Source: a virus
IMG/VR virus record: IMGVR_UViG_3300032069_000038
Coordinates: 1 to 32,624 of that record
Length of the DNA stretch: 32,624 bases
Strand: one strand, 5' to 3'
Below are positions 19,701-27,478 of the stretch, piece by piece (the stretch's first letter is position 1; every line of letters begins with the position of its first letter). The notes beneath the pieces are model-generated. The model did not search any database. It saw nothing but the letters and a program-made list of their open reading frames with translations, and had not been told where the DNA came from. The translations under genes and the position numbers were made by a program.

Positions 19701-20246
19701 TTCATTTCTAATAAAGTATATGTCGCTCTCTTCATATTTTCCTTCTATATCAGAAAGTGATCTACGAGCTTTTAACTCTTTCTTTATCTCTTTATCTTTT
19801 ATTACAAGGAACTTTTTGAATGCTTTATTTGCTACTAAATGCCTATTCTCTAATACAGCCTTCTTTTTTTCTAAATTAAATAGCTTTTGCTCGGCTTTAA
19901 CTACTATACTGGTTGCCTTACCCTCTAGTGCCTGTTTCTTTACTAATTCATCTTGAGCTTTTACTAACTCTTTCTGAGCTTGTATTTTTAATTCTAATTT
20001 ATCCAGCTCTCTCTGATGTGCAGCCTGCGACTTCTCTACAGCTCTCTTGGTATTAGTAACCCTTTTCTCAATGTTATCAGTAGCCTTCTTAATAGCACTT
20101 AAGATAGCTGAGCTCTTTTGATGAGCTCTATTTTCTCTAAAGATAGATTGAGTAGTACGATCAGTAGCTCGAGTCAATAGATCCTGAAGAGCCACTAATA
20201 CTTTCTTATTCTCGATATCTTTTTTTAGATCAATCCCATCCGCCAT
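16779..20246 (-). CDS. Tail tape measure protein
   Basis: I choose the ATG at 20246, because AGAGGTG lies exactly 6 bases upstream; the GTG at 20255 overlaps that site. The product is 1155 aa: a charged coiled-coil N-terminal third (KKATDNIEKRVTNTKRAVEK, then Lys/Glu-rich helices to about 300), a Gly/Ala segment and a hydrophobic helix (WIGLIISAVTMIIKTV, near 375-390), long helical stretches, and a second Glu/Lys coiled coil near 960-1070. The C-terminus (SNVVVHMTFGDLHEIHD, then VAREIFETKKRK) is the usual tape-measure ending. The protein fills the tube, sets its length and may form a membrane channel on ejection. By the 1.5 angstrom per residue rule a tail of about 170 nm is expected. The stop codon is TAG. 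Confidence 0.92.
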   Translation of the reverse strand: MADGIDLKKDIENKKVLVALQDLLTRATDRTTQSIFRENRAHQKSSAILSAIKKATDNIEKRVTNTKRAVEKSQAAHQRELDKLELKIQAQKELVKAQDELVKKQALEGKATSIVVKAEQKLFNLEKKKAVLENRHLVANKAFKKFLVIKDKEIKKELKARRSLSDIEGKYEESDIYFIRNEKEYNVALEHRLRLQEESLEVLYKTGRINETEYKKRQKGIRGEEGVAETRKGLRGKALGSEVKREQYREYLKEFLPSYKEEPGGKFRGRGGKFVKAEEGIRAKGESLKFAKQERYELTKELGGKFRALKSARGIGGHLEAAKGIGETIGKLKDLSATLGGVGKGAKGAAGMFGTLGTAMGMLGKIGWIGLIISAVTMIIKTVNELNKFVKEYNKSFVKMYGPTVAMKDVSKSMKTFTDAVFDMNRNLKYGLKSEDIMGLFDAMSAGGLSLQGVGKRVEGGYNEVILEATKLSKDFGVDMSAMGGMIADQMVNLKSSLDDVSKSMEAMAYDATIAGISSQKFYDAVTAATDSLAYYGNYLKSTSALLRTFAERGAMPFKDAAKEAQDIMNVFKGMDTTKKMGFIQIVGEKKVREDMSLRAEQLKKEEDVLDDQIATAKRVGELERAHALEQEKNDKKRARINIEAYAKGDIQALATGLDYMTDKTADYLITALKKVGVDDIFDTDNLLAKSEILAQSAGVPKEALTKLLETGRVVLDDAKKSAEFIGDKFEKIPKESSDKLKEVMSGFMLSIKKGDVIDEDQMRSTLKDFVSNGGELGMDIEDFIDQFKKNAFALDAAVSGVHLNAEDMRKYAEELFRTGVSFKSGAADQGKRIDELVKNTATFEDFIGIGKENMKYMAAMAGGGKLQDMANEAAMVTAQRVGGIFGLLQKWATGKPESFVTDEEYMKKGGDYDKLVAASKAQTLLQKKLYDLQEKYEKTVSPAEKKILGEQIDQTKEQIKEQENTKNVLSKDRFDLASGAVLKGAQEAQGDIETKTKLEDRKSELEAKLKGGKLSEAESGSARAEIAETNRKLDDLNKAIDTIPVASEKVKGPIKSAPVAEGDFEALTGGMTNVSKGDMVIDSDSLAKGLSGSKGQFASKLIPDTGSAVGSNVVVHMTFGDLHEIHDVDGFLKEVGPAMKQLVAREIFETKKRK

Positions 20247-20251
20247 GACTG

Positions 20252-21313
20252 TCACCTCTTAGAAATGATCGTAGAACTCATCTTTTTCAAGTATCGATCT
20301 TTCATCTCACCAGCATCCTCAAGCACCATAGGCTGCCCAATAAATTTACCCTTACTGGCCAATTTATTAGCAGCCAATCTTCTATTGAGCTCAGCCGTAG
20401 ATATAGGTCTCGACGGCTCCATAGTACCAAGATCCACATCCTTTATCTTCGCTCTAAACTCTTGCTGCCGAGCCTCTGCCTGAGCTTTAGCCCTCTCAGC
20501 AACAGCCTGTTGCTTCTTCATCCACTCATCTATGAATAGATCATGCTTGTCTTTATGCCCAGACATCTGCCGATAAAGCTCTCGTACCAAATCCTCCCGA
20601 CTCTTTACCGGCGCTGACCACTCCGCCTTCTTCTGCTGCTCCTCTACCCTCTTACGATCATACCCATATTTCGCTATGTCATCCCGTAACTCATCTATCT
20701 CCCTTTTATGCGCATCATAGTTTCTAGATAACGTCTTGCTCCCTTTAGGATTCATCGAGGAAGCTACCAAAAGAGCAAAATTCAAATCTCTGCTGTATAC
20801 CTCTTCCTCGTCTAATCTCTTGTTTATTACTATCCAGTTCTCCTGAACCGAATTCATCCCCACACTATCTAATCCAGGTATCCCAAGGTATTTACTCCTA
20901 TTGTTAACGTCAAATACCCTCCAAAGATACCGAGACCTATCCGTATAGCAGAAACCTTCCAAAAACTTTATAGCAGCCAAATAATCTAAATTCAACCTCT
21001 GGATAGCATCCCGGATCTTCATAATAAAAGGCACCGGCATACCCAAATAAACCCGTATCAAATCATGTATACTGTTGAACCTATCCTCAAGGAAATTCCT
21101 GTCATTTATGAACACGGTACAGAATGATAGATGATACAGCAAATCTGACGCGGTCTTATCCGAACTACGGTACAAATCTAAATTCAGATATTCCTTATCG
21201 GTTATGCTCTTAAATAGAAAATGCTCGTCCCCATAAGAAACCCCCACAGTAAGAAACCCATACAGCAGGATTTTCTCTATCTCATCATACGCCTGCTCTA
21301 CACTCAGACTCAT
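20252..21313 (-). CDS. Tail protein in the assembly-chaperone slot (353 aa)
   Basis: The ATG at 21313 overlaps the upstream stop as ATGA, so it is translationally coupled; GAGGA sits about 8 bases upstream. The N-terminal half (to about 190) is a helical globular domain with aromatic-rich segments (SKYLGIPGLDSVG, SRYLWRVFDVNNRS). The second half is highly charged helix (Q/R/K/E-rich, about 205-300) and ends with Pro and basic residues. It stops six bases before the tape-measure ATG, just where the second tail assembly chaperone is found in most contractile and siphovirus tails. Those chaperones coat the tape measure until tube assembly. Sequence alone does not identify the family, and no ribosomal frameshift fuses it to its neighbour. 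Confidence 0.6.
   Translation of the reverse strand: MSLSVEQAYDEIEKILLYGFLTVGVSYGDEHFLFKSITDKEYLNLDLYRSSDKTASDLLYHLSFCTVFINDRNFLEDRFNSIHDLIRVYLGMPVPFIMKIRDAIQRLNLDYLAAIKFLEGFCYTDRSRYLWRVFDVNNRSKYLGIPGLDSVGMNSVQENWIVINKRLDEEEVYSRDLNFALLVASSMNPKGSKTLSRNYDAHKREIDELRDDIAKYGYDRKRVEEQQKKAEWSAPVKSREDLVRELYRQMSGHKDKHDLFIDEWMKKQQAVAERAKAQAEARQQEFRAKIKDVDLGTMEPSRPISTAELNRRLAANKLASKGKFIGQPMVLEDAGEMKDRYLKKMSSTIISKR
20253..20259 (-). promoter_or_regulatory. Shine-Dalgarno for the tape measure
   Basis: The minus strand reads AGAGGTG, then 6 bases, then ATG at 20246. The site contains the end of the preceding gene (TGA at 20254-20252), so the two genes are coupled. It argues for the 20246 start over the in-frame GTG at 20255. 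Confidence 0.7.
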
Positions 21314-21858
21314 TCCTTGTCATCCTCGGGGGGTTTCGGGATCTCTGTGAACTTTATGGGAGCCGTATCATCCGCGGGCTTCTCCTCAGGTTTAGGAGTC
21401 TCAGTAGCCCCGGAGGACTTGTTTTTTCTCTCTTCTTCACGTTGTTCGGGATTTTTAAACCAGTTGTACTTGAGATCCTTATCCAGCATGCTCTCGAACT
21501 CATCCTTGATGTCTATATAGGCATCAAACAACTGCTCTATCATCTTCACAGGCAGAGTAGACAATAAATTTTTCACATACAGCGAGCCCTGTATCTTATC
21601 TGTCTTGTCACCATTCTTTACCTCCACTACCTCGGTGACAGTCTCTCCGTTTATACCCTTTATGGCATGAGACAACGTATATCGACGAGTCTCATTGTAG
21701 TATGCCAAAGGATCCGTGTCCCCCTGGGGGAAAGACTCAGATTTCAGTTCCTCCTCAAACGTGAGGATACCTAGCTCAAACTTGATACCAGAAATCTCTA
21801 CGACCTTTCTGAAATTGAGCTTTTTCTGAATAGACTGAAAAACATCAGGTAGCCCCAT
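21310..21858 (-). CDS. Putative tail assembly chaperone (182 aa)
   Basis: The true start is the ATG at 21858 with a strong AAAGGAG site six bases upstream; the frame extends to a TTG at 21894 that lacks a ribosome site. The protein begins with a small beta domain (KVVEISGIKFELGILTFEEE), then a helical segment (VKMIEQLFDAYIDIKDEFE) and a Pro/Glu/Lys-rich tail. An acidic, short alpha/beta protein between tube and tape measure, overlapping the next gene by ATGA, fits the first tail assembly chaperone. The usual slippery frameshift site is not present near its end: the -1 frame is closed at 21322-21320. Assignment rests on position and general make-up. Confidence 0.62.
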   Translation of the reverse strand: MGLPDVFQSIQKKLNFRKVVEISGIKFELGILTFEEELKSESFPQGDTDPLAYYNETRRYTLSHAIKGINGETVTEVVEVKNGDKTDKIQGSLYVKNLLSTLPVKMIEQLFDAYIDIKDEFESMLDKDLKYNWFKNPEQREEERKNKSSGATETPKPEEKPADDTAPIKFTEIPKPPEDDKE

Positions 21859-21864
21859 GGGGTA

Positions 21865-21871
21865 CTCCTTT
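21865..21871 (-). promoter_or_regulatory. Shine-Dalgarno fixing the start at 21858
   Basis: The minus strand reads AAAGGAG, then 6 bases, then ATG. It decides the start of the chaperone-like gene over the longer TTG frame. Confidence 0.75.
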
Positions 21872-22060
21872 TGATATAGTTGTGGATATGGCAAAAACTA
21901 ACAGAAAATCGATAAAAAAGCGGGGATATACAAAAGGGGATTTTAAGAGGCTATATGGGATAACCATCTTATTTCATATGATGTATAGAGATATGAGATA
22001 TGATATGTTATTTGTATCTGAAAATCCCAGGGAGTATATCCCTGCAAGCCACTATCTAAC
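21872..22060. other. AT-rich intergenic gap with a short hairpin
   Basis: About 190 bases separate the tube stop from the ribosome site of the next gene, by far the longest gap between tail genes here. A 6-bp hairpin (CAGGGA/TCCCTG, 22028-22033 with 22039-22044, loop of five) lies just after the tube gene and is followed on the minus strand by GGGATTTTC, a weak terminator-like tail. An AT-rich stretch with CATATC-type repeats lies near 21979-22013 and could hold a promoter. No protein gene is supported. A plausible role is to separate high tube expression from lower chaperone and tape-measure expression. Confidence 0.4.
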
Positions 22061-22786
22061 CTACGCGCCGATAGTAATAGAACCTGACGGCGTCGGAATT
22101 TCTTGTCCTGTGTTGATGTTATAACTCACGCCCATGATCTTAGATCTCGAACCGTCATTAAATAGGCTCGGGTTCAACTCATCATAGATCGCAGAGGGGC
22201 TGGCTATAATATCAGTAGCATGGACAGTCACGCTCTCTTGAACAAGCGCAGCATCTGCCGCATAAGACGCACTATAGTCAGAGATCCAGCAACCTTCAAA
22301 ATAAGTCAATATAGCATCAAAACCCTGCGGATTAATGCTGCTTACAAAATCAGATTGAGAGGATATATTATTTTTCATGTTTTGATCTACAGTGGCTACC
22401 AACTGACTGATGACAATCTCCTGCACAATATCAAAAGGCCACTTGTGATGACGCAATGACCGCACCAAACCGTCGATACCTCCCTTGTAACCAAACACCT
22501 GATAGATCATAGAGAGATACTGCGCCGTACGAGATACCGTCATCGTCATCGGTTCTGTCACTCCAGGCACCAGCTCGGCAACATGGTCACCATAGCCGAT
22601 ACCACGGACAGGCTCCACTGTACGAGTTTCTGATGGATCAAATGTCGCCATCACACCAATCTGGAACAATGTCGACTGACCGTCTGCCGGTACAGCATAG
22701 ATTTTATTCTTGCTGCTAATAACAGAGGTAGTCTCAGGCGACACCCCTAGCCGATGGATGTAGGTATCTCTATCTCTTGCTGCCAT
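22061..22786 (-). CDS. Tail tube protein
   Basis: The 241-aa product starts at ATG 22786 behind an AAGGAG site. It resembles gp19-type tube proteins in size and pattern: a beta strand set with FQIGVMATFDPSETRTVEPV, then GDHVAELVPGVTEPMTMTVS, an R-T-A-Q-Y-L-S-M-I-Y-Q helix, and late strands with YFEGCWISDYSASYA and SVTVHATDI. It lies after the sheath by one gene and before the chaperones. Six subunits per ring build the tube that the tape measure fills. Its Ile codons are mainly ATC/ATT, unlike the ATA-rich baseplate genes, as expected for a highly expressed protein. Two in-frame TAG codons close it. Confidence 0.87.
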   Translation of the reverse strand: MAARDRDTYIHRLGVSPETTSVISSKNKIYAVPADGQSTLFQIGVMATFDPSETRTVEPVRGIGYGDHVAELVPGVTEPMTMTVSRTAQYLSMIYQVFGYKGGIDGLVRSLRHHKWPFDIVQEIVISQLVATVDQNMKNNISSQSDFVSSINPQGFDAILTYFEGCWISDYSASYAADAALVQESVTVHATDIIASPSAIYDELNPSLFNDGSRSKIMGVSYNINTGQEIPTPSGSITIGA

Positions 22787-22815
22787 AATCGGTCTCCTTC
22801 TTTTCTATCTATTCT

Positions 22816-23856
22816 CTATGCAAAAAGTTGACTCAGTTTAGCCTGTTCAGCAGCGTCGAGAGTGATCTCGTCCATCGGCTCACCAAGCTCTATACCCTCA
22901 GCGAAACCAATCTCTTCAGCTACTTTTTCCTCTTCTGTAGCGTTCTTATCTTTCTTAGCATCTGATTTAGCTTTAGCTAGCTCATCAACTTTTTTCTTCA
23001 TAGCAGCAGCTTCGTCTTTCTCTTTCTTAGCCTTTGCTTCAGGAGACAGCGCTGCAGACTTTTCTTCCTTCTTATCTTCCAGCTTATCACACTCTTCCTT
23101 CTCAGAAGTAGCTGCCTTGTCCTCTTTCTTGTCATCCTTCTTATCATCTTCTTCAGCAGAAGCTTCCTTCTTCACCTTACCATGAGACTTCTCGACAATA
23201 TCTGATTTGAGAACATCAGCGAGCTTAGGAGTCTGCTCTTTCGTCAGATTAGAAGCCTTCTCGCCATCATGCGTACCATCAGGTATCTGGTTCTTTTCCA
23301 GATGACGCTTAGTATCACAGCAAATCGACTTATTCATGCCCAACACATCACGAACAAGATTATTCTGAATGGCCTCAGAGGCTTCCTTGCTCCAGAACAT
23401 ACCCGTATTCTCTTCTGACGCCTCTGCAGACATAGCAGGAACTGTAACTGGGGATGTGACTGGTTTCTCTGTCGGTCGCATAACACCTCTCAAAGGTTTC
23501 TTCGCATAATTCGGATACTTACGGGAGAAAGCAAGAGCATCCTCTATAGTCGCTTCTGGATTACTTATAAGAGCCTGATAAGCTATCTCAGGATCTTCTC
23601 TCATAATACCCCTACCCGGAATACTAGGAGCTGTGCCTGGATGTCTGAGACCAGGAGCCCCAAATGGCGAAGGTGCTGCAGCTTCTACACCACTGGCCTC
23701 AGATGTGAAATCCGGACTCAATATGGTCGCAAACTTCTCATCCTCAACCTTCGACAAAACCTCAGCCATAGCTTTCAGGTCCCGGTGATACGGCGTAGTG
23801 CTCGCAAACACCTTCGACAGACCCTCCAGCCTCTTTGCTAATGCTATGCGATCCAT
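22816..23856 (-). CDS. Unrecognised Lys/Glu-rich protein between sheath and tube (346 aa)
   Basis: ATG at 23856 has AAGGAG nine bases upstream. Residues 1-60 look helical (LAKRLEGLSKVFASTTPYHR), 60-170 are Pro/Ala-rich with a helical EDALAFSRKYPNYA segment, and there is a CC pair in SICCDTKRHL. About 220-320 is extremely rich in Lys, Glu, Asp and Ala, then an acidic end (GELGEP-like region, with E-Q-A-K-L-S-Q-L-F-A). It has no signal peptide or membrane segment. I do not recognise a family. Genes placed between sheath and tube should be structural or assembly proteins; the low-complexity charged region resembles scaffold or decoration-type proteins. Codon use is close to that of sheath and tube, suggesting high expression. 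Confidence 0.7.
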   Translation of the reverse strand: MDRIALAKRLEGLSKVFASTTPYHRDLKAMAEVLSKVEDEKFATILSPDFTSEASGVEAAAPSPFGAPGLRHPGTAPSIPGRGIMREDPEIAYQALISNPEATIEDALAFSRKYPNYAKKPLRGVMRPTEKPVTSPVTVPAMSAEASEENTGMFWSKEASEAIQNNLVRDVLGMNKSICCDTKRHLEKNQIPDGTHDGEKASNLTKEQTPKLADVLKSDIVEKSHGKVKKEASAEEDDKKDDKKEDKAATSEKEECDKLEDKKEEKSAALSPEAKAKKEKDEAAAMKKKVDELAKAKSDAKKDKNATEEEKVAEEIGFAEGIELGEPMDEITLDAAEQAKLSQLFA

Positions 23857-23870
23857 ATTGCAATCTCCTT

Positions 23871-23908
23871 AAAAAGTAGTGGTTTGTTTCCTGGTTTACA
23901 ACGACTAC
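23871..23908 (-). terminator. Possible weak terminator after the sheath gene
   Basis: On the minus strand GTAGT (23908-23904, including the TAG stop) can pair with ACTAC (23880-23876), with an inner TTGT/ACAA pair, and is followed by five T (23875-23871). The stem is short with an internal loop, so it may only attenuate. It lies between the sheath stop and the next ribosome site. Confidence 0.3.
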
Positions 23909-26859
23909 AGACTCTGTCTCAGGTTAAGTGTCACAACAATCCAGTTCAACGGGAACACAGGACTGTAATAAGCTTCCACATCTAACGTGCTCGGATCGCT
24001 GGTATTCTGTGTGACATTGATACCCTTGAAATCCACAATGATCTCATTCTGCTTAAGACCCTTGAAATACGATCCCACAGTATCCTTAACCTGGGACTGC
24101 ATCTTAGGCAGATTCTTAGATCCAATGTACCTGTTGAGAGCAGTACGCACACCCTGCTGAATGAAATGCTTTACCTCAACAATACGAGGATCCCTGGTGA
24201 GAGATGTGGACATATCAGTGGTCAAATACATCAAAATCCTAATGACTGGAGTCTGCTCCTCAAGAACCGTACAACCAGAATTAGCCACTAACGACGCCGT
24301 CACATTGTCCAATCTCCGATACAGACGCTTGAACCCTACAATCGTAGAATTCGTAAGCGGTGTAGCAATATCCGTGGCAGGAGACACATCTAGTCCCGCT
24401 ACCGCGGCAGCCACCAACGAGCCGTCCACGATATACTCCACTTCGTTACCAAACGTATCCGTGATACCTATCACAGCACCATCAGGATACACCATGGTAA
24501 CTTTCTCAGTAGCCAGATTTTTACACTGAGAGATTACTTGATCCGACGTAGTACCTACAGGGAAACCTCCCACACTCGTACGCTCGTTCCTGTAACGCAT
24601 GCTCGACTGGATTGCATTCGAGGTCTTTAGATAGCTCAGGATCTCAGGATCCGTCGACAGTGGCTGCATCATAGAAGGACGCAGACCGTTGGGCATCGGC
24701 TCATTAAAGGCATCAATACCTGCGATATAGTCATCGATCGATGCGTCCGTACCACCCGGTACTCTCAGGATCTGTTTAAGGGCCACTGCCCGAGCCCCAT
24801 TGATGAACGCCAGATTGGCTGCGATAGTGAGCTTGTTGTTGATATCGACTGGACCAAAGTACTTGATCACATCACGTAGACTCGTGAGGAATCTCGTGGT
24901 ATAGTCAGTCTTTACCTTGTCGAAAGTGGCATAGTACATGTCCCCAACATTAGGCTCATTACCACTCTTATTGAATGTACTGATAGTCTCAGTATTCCCG
25001 ACATCACACCCTACCGTATCAGTGATCGTAAGATTGATACCCGGGATGACCTTCCGGATACTACCACCAGCAGGCACGAAAGAACCCACATCGATATACA
25101 ATCTTGGAGTGCCACTAACTGTAGGATCTCCAATGTTGTATTTGTAGACAGTACCGCCAGCAGGGACGAATGAAGGACTAAAGGTCACTCTGAAACCAGT
25201 AGTAGGATCGATATAAGTCTTACCAATCACACCCTTATTCTGATTGTAGGTCGTAACAGAACCTGTACGGCCTGCACCAGCAGGACTTACCGTATCGGAA
25301 GTCACAGTAAATATTCCATTAATACCAAAAGTAATCGTTACCTGCTCTGAAGAAGCAGTTATTGGATTGATCTCTGCATTAAAAGTACCAGCGTACGTAG
25401 GAGAACCGGATACCAGACTCACCTGCAAAGCGTTACCACTAAGAGTAGAGGCGAGTGTATACTTTCCTACACCCATAGCACCAGTAGCTCGGACGGTCAA
25501 AATCCAGCTATCATCTATTACGTTGTTCTCATAATAGGTGACATAGACATGCTCAGTACCCGAAGGAGCTGCCGCCAGAGTAATCTTACTACCGCTAACT
25601 GAAAGAATCTGTACAGGACTTGACGTATAAGCCGTCGTAAAATCCGGACCCATATACGCTATCATGAGTGTAGGATCTTCTGTGGATTCTCCAGTACCAT
25701 GACCGTCTACAGGTGCCGTAGGTAGTGTGAAAACACGATTGGTACCATCGTTAAAGGGCAGATTACCCTCACTAGGATCCAAAGCACCAGGCACCAAAGG
25801 AGCCGCTACTCTACCATATACCTTAGTATCCGTGACAGATGCTATAGTATTATTGATGACAGGAGTAGTAGCGAGAGTATAAAGACCCTGAGTAACCTGA
25901 TAAGAAGTCCCCCAGTGGAGCTCATTATCATCAGAGAGTACGCAGTCGGTACCCATCGAGAAATCCGAGGTATCCTGGCTGAGTCCTACATTGACCACCC
26001 TATTCACAACTGAGGCAGGGAGGATATCATAGGTATCCTGCCACAGGTTGGTGAAATAAGTGATGGTCACTACAGCTCCACCCGCAGGAGCATCTTTAAG
26101 AACGAATAACCCATGTGCACCATCCAGCGCTGTGATAGTCACACCAGCAGAGGACCCATTGACCTTAGCCTCTATAACCTTTACCGTACGCGTGTACTCA
26201 TCCCCTGGGGTGCTGCTGGGAGTCGGGTCGTAAAGGATAGTCACAGTACCGTTTATGTTGGCGTCCGTAGCAGAACTACCACTGTTATCACCTGTCACTA
26301 TACGAGCACTGTGTACTTTAAACACCTTGTTCGAGCCATCAGCCTGATTGGAGATGACTTCATTCTCAATGTACGTATCGCGTCTCTTGAAATAATAGTT
26401 TACACGTACATCATCAGTAGCTGTCGGGATAACTACCAGGGTCACCTGCCCAGTCAGGCCGTTCACGGCATTGACTGCCACATTCTGACCATTGACTGTG
26501 ACAATGACGTTAGAGGGGAGTGTCGCCACTCTACCTGTACCATCCCCGAGGACGATAGGGAAAACAGCTACGCGGAACGAATTTACATCACCCTGTACTC
26601 CACCTATCCAACCAGGAGTAAATCCAGAAGGAGTAGCTACAGACTGACTCGTAGGTACTGCTTCATCGAGGATAATATTGTCGGCTATAGCGGAGGACCC
26701 ACGTATCATCTCAAAATTGGCTACACGGATCTGCTCAGCTGAGGTACCAACAAAAGCGGGGAATCGTATATCACCAGCAGTAGAGGCTCCCGCAGCTTCA
26801 TTGATAGTCTGAACGAATACACCAGGGAAAGCAAAACTCTCTAAAGGTCCTATAGCCAT
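23905..26859 (-). CDS. Contractile tail sheath protein, enlarged (984 aa)
   Basis: The N-terminus (FAFPGVFVQTINEAAGAST, then FPAFVGTSAEQI) and C-terminus (FIQQGVRTALNRYIGSK, NEIIVDFKGINVTQ, ending FPLNWIVVTLNL) are typical of phage sheath proteins; the core fold resumes near 645 with TDYTTRFLTSLRDVIKYFG. Between about 80 and 640 lie inserted beta domains, including three similar modules at about 117-157, 228-269 and 397-444, each ending in a V-x-V/I-x-Y-Y/F strand. These resemble modules in the gene at 27514-28965 and in the giant ORF. Usual sheaths are about 400-700 residues, so outer domains have been added. The sheath contracts to drive the tube into the cell. A strong AAAGGAG site precedes the ATG, and a repeated promoter-like motif lies 93 bases upstream. 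Codons favour ATC/ATT. Confidence 0.92.
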   Translation of the reverse strand: MAIGPLESFAFPGVFVQTINEAAGASTAGDIRFPAFVGTSAEQIRVANFEMIRGSSAIADNIILDEAVPTSQSVATPSGFTPGWIGGVQGDVNSFRVAVFPIVLGDGTGRVATLPSNVIVTVNGQNVAVNAVNGLTGQVTLVVIPTATDDVRVNYYFKRRDTYIENEVISNQADGSNKVFKVHSARIVTGDNSGSSATDANINGTVTILYDPTPSSTPGDEYTRTVKVIEAKVNGSSAGVTITALDGAHGLFVLKDAPAGGAVVTITYFTNLWQDTYDILPASVVNRVVNVGLSQDTSDFSMGTDCVLSDDNELHWGTSYQVTQGLYTLATTPVINNTIASVTDTKVYGRVAAPLVPGALDPSEGNLPFNDGTNRVFTLPTAPVDGHGTGESTEDPTLMIAYMGPDFTTAYTSSPVQILSVSGSKITLAAAPSGTEHVYVTYYENNVIDDSWILTVRATGAMGVGKYTLASTLSGNALQVSLVSGSPTYAGTFNAEINPITASSEQVTITFGINGIFTVTSDTVSPAGAGRTGSVTTYNQNKGVIGKTYIDPTTGFRVTFSPSFVPAGGTVYKYNIGDPTVSGTPRLYIDVGSFVPAGGSIRKVIPGINLTITDTVGCDVGNTETISTFNKSGNEPNVGDMYYATFDKVKTDYTTRFLTSLRDVIKYFGPVDINNKLTIAANLAFINGARAVALKQILRVPGGTDASIDDYIAGIDAFNEPMPNGLRPSMMQPLSTDPEILSYLKTSNAIQSSMRYRNERTSVGGFPVGTTSDQVISQCKNLATEKVTMVYPDGAVIGITDTFGNEVEYIVDGSLVAAAVAGLDVSPATDIATPLTNSTIVGFKRLYRRLDNVTASLVANSGCTVLEEQTPVIRILMYLTTDMSTSLTRDPRIVEVKHFIQQGVRTALNRYIGSKNLPKMQSQVKDTVGSYFKGLKQNEIIVDFKGINVTQNTSDPSTLDVEAYYSPVFPLNWIVVTLNLRQSL

Positions 26860-26951
26860 GTTTAAACTCCTTTAATCGTAGTTACCGTATTTTTGGATTA
26901 TTTTATTTTATGTTTCGTATATGCTATAGGTATCTTATTTAGGATCTGTAT

Positions 26952-26964
26952 ATTAATAGGTTAT
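26952..26964 (-). promoter_or_regulatory. Repeated ATAACCTATTAAT motif upstream of sheath (candidate promoter)
   Basis: The minus strand reads ATAACCTATTAAT, identical over 13 bases to the copy at 29007-29019, and shares ACCTATTAA with the copy at 27479-27487. It lies in the 109-base gap before the sheath, just after the FmdB-like stop. The rest of the gap is AT-rich with no clear hairpin. A phage-specific promoter element is the simplest reading. Confidence 0.5.
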
Positions 26965-26968
26965 AGGC

Positions 26969-27448
26969 CTACGCCTGTAAAATTGCTCCTGGTGCATCAA
27001 ACTGAGCCTCTCCCTTTTTTTCTCTCTCTGCCCTATGCTCCTGCAAAGCCGTCGAATACTCTTTTCTCAAACCCCTGTCTTTACTATCACCCAGATGCAT
27101 CAGAGGAGTATATTTCCCATCTGCATCCTTAGGTATATTCACGGGCGCTGGCTCTGCTCCACCCCATCTTTTTTTCTGACGCTCACTATATCTCTTCTTC
27201 CAGCGCTCATCGTATCCAGTCCACTTTTTCTCAGACTCAGCTCCTACTACCTTATCTATTTCTTTAGGACTATATATCGTATCTGTCCTGGCATCCAATG
27301 TCGTATTTATACCAAATGTCTCTGCTGCAGCACGAATCGCTTTACCATCACACAGATTACATTTACTATTCTTATCTCGATTATCGTACGATATCAATTC
27401 CTCAAAAATGTAACCGCATTTCTCGCATCGATACGTGTAGATCGGCAT
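26969..27448 (-). CDS. FmdB-type zinc-ribbon protein (159 aa)
   Basis: The N-terminus MPIYTYRCEKCGYIFEEL, with Cys at 8, 11, 30 and 33, is the FmdB/CxxC zinc-ribbon that begins P-x-Y-x-Y-x-C-x-x-C-G. The remaining ~110 residues are charged and helical (KWTGYDERWKKRYSERQKKR) with no recognised domain. FmdB proteins are small bacterial proteins of uncertain, possibly regulatory, role; in phages they occur among structural genes. The gene has AAGGAGAG before its ATG and its own upstream motif at 27479-27487. It could be a minor virion part or a phage-encoded regulator. The stop codon is TAG. Confidence 0.8.
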   Translation of the reverse strand: MPIYTYRCEKCGYIFEELISYDNRDKNSKCNLCDGKAIRAAAETFGINTTLDARTDTIYSPKEIDKVVGAESEKKWTGYDERWKKRYSERQKKRWGGAEPAPVNIPKDADGKYTPLMHLGDSKDRGLRKEYSTALQEHRAEREKKGEAQFDAPGAILQA

Positions 27449-27478
27449 GCTGACTCTCCTTGTTATATAGATATGGAT

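Noticed and set aside
21310-21340. Programmed -1 frameshift joining the two chaperone-slot genes (CCCCCC run near 21329)
   Set aside because: The run is not a slippery heptamer in the right phase, and the -1 frame has a TGA at 21322-21320 after it.
21882-22124. An 80-codon plus-strand frame with a basic N-terminus over the tube-chaperone gap
   Set aside because: It overlaps the end of the tube gene in the opposite direction, has no clear ribosome site, and every other gene is on the minus strand.
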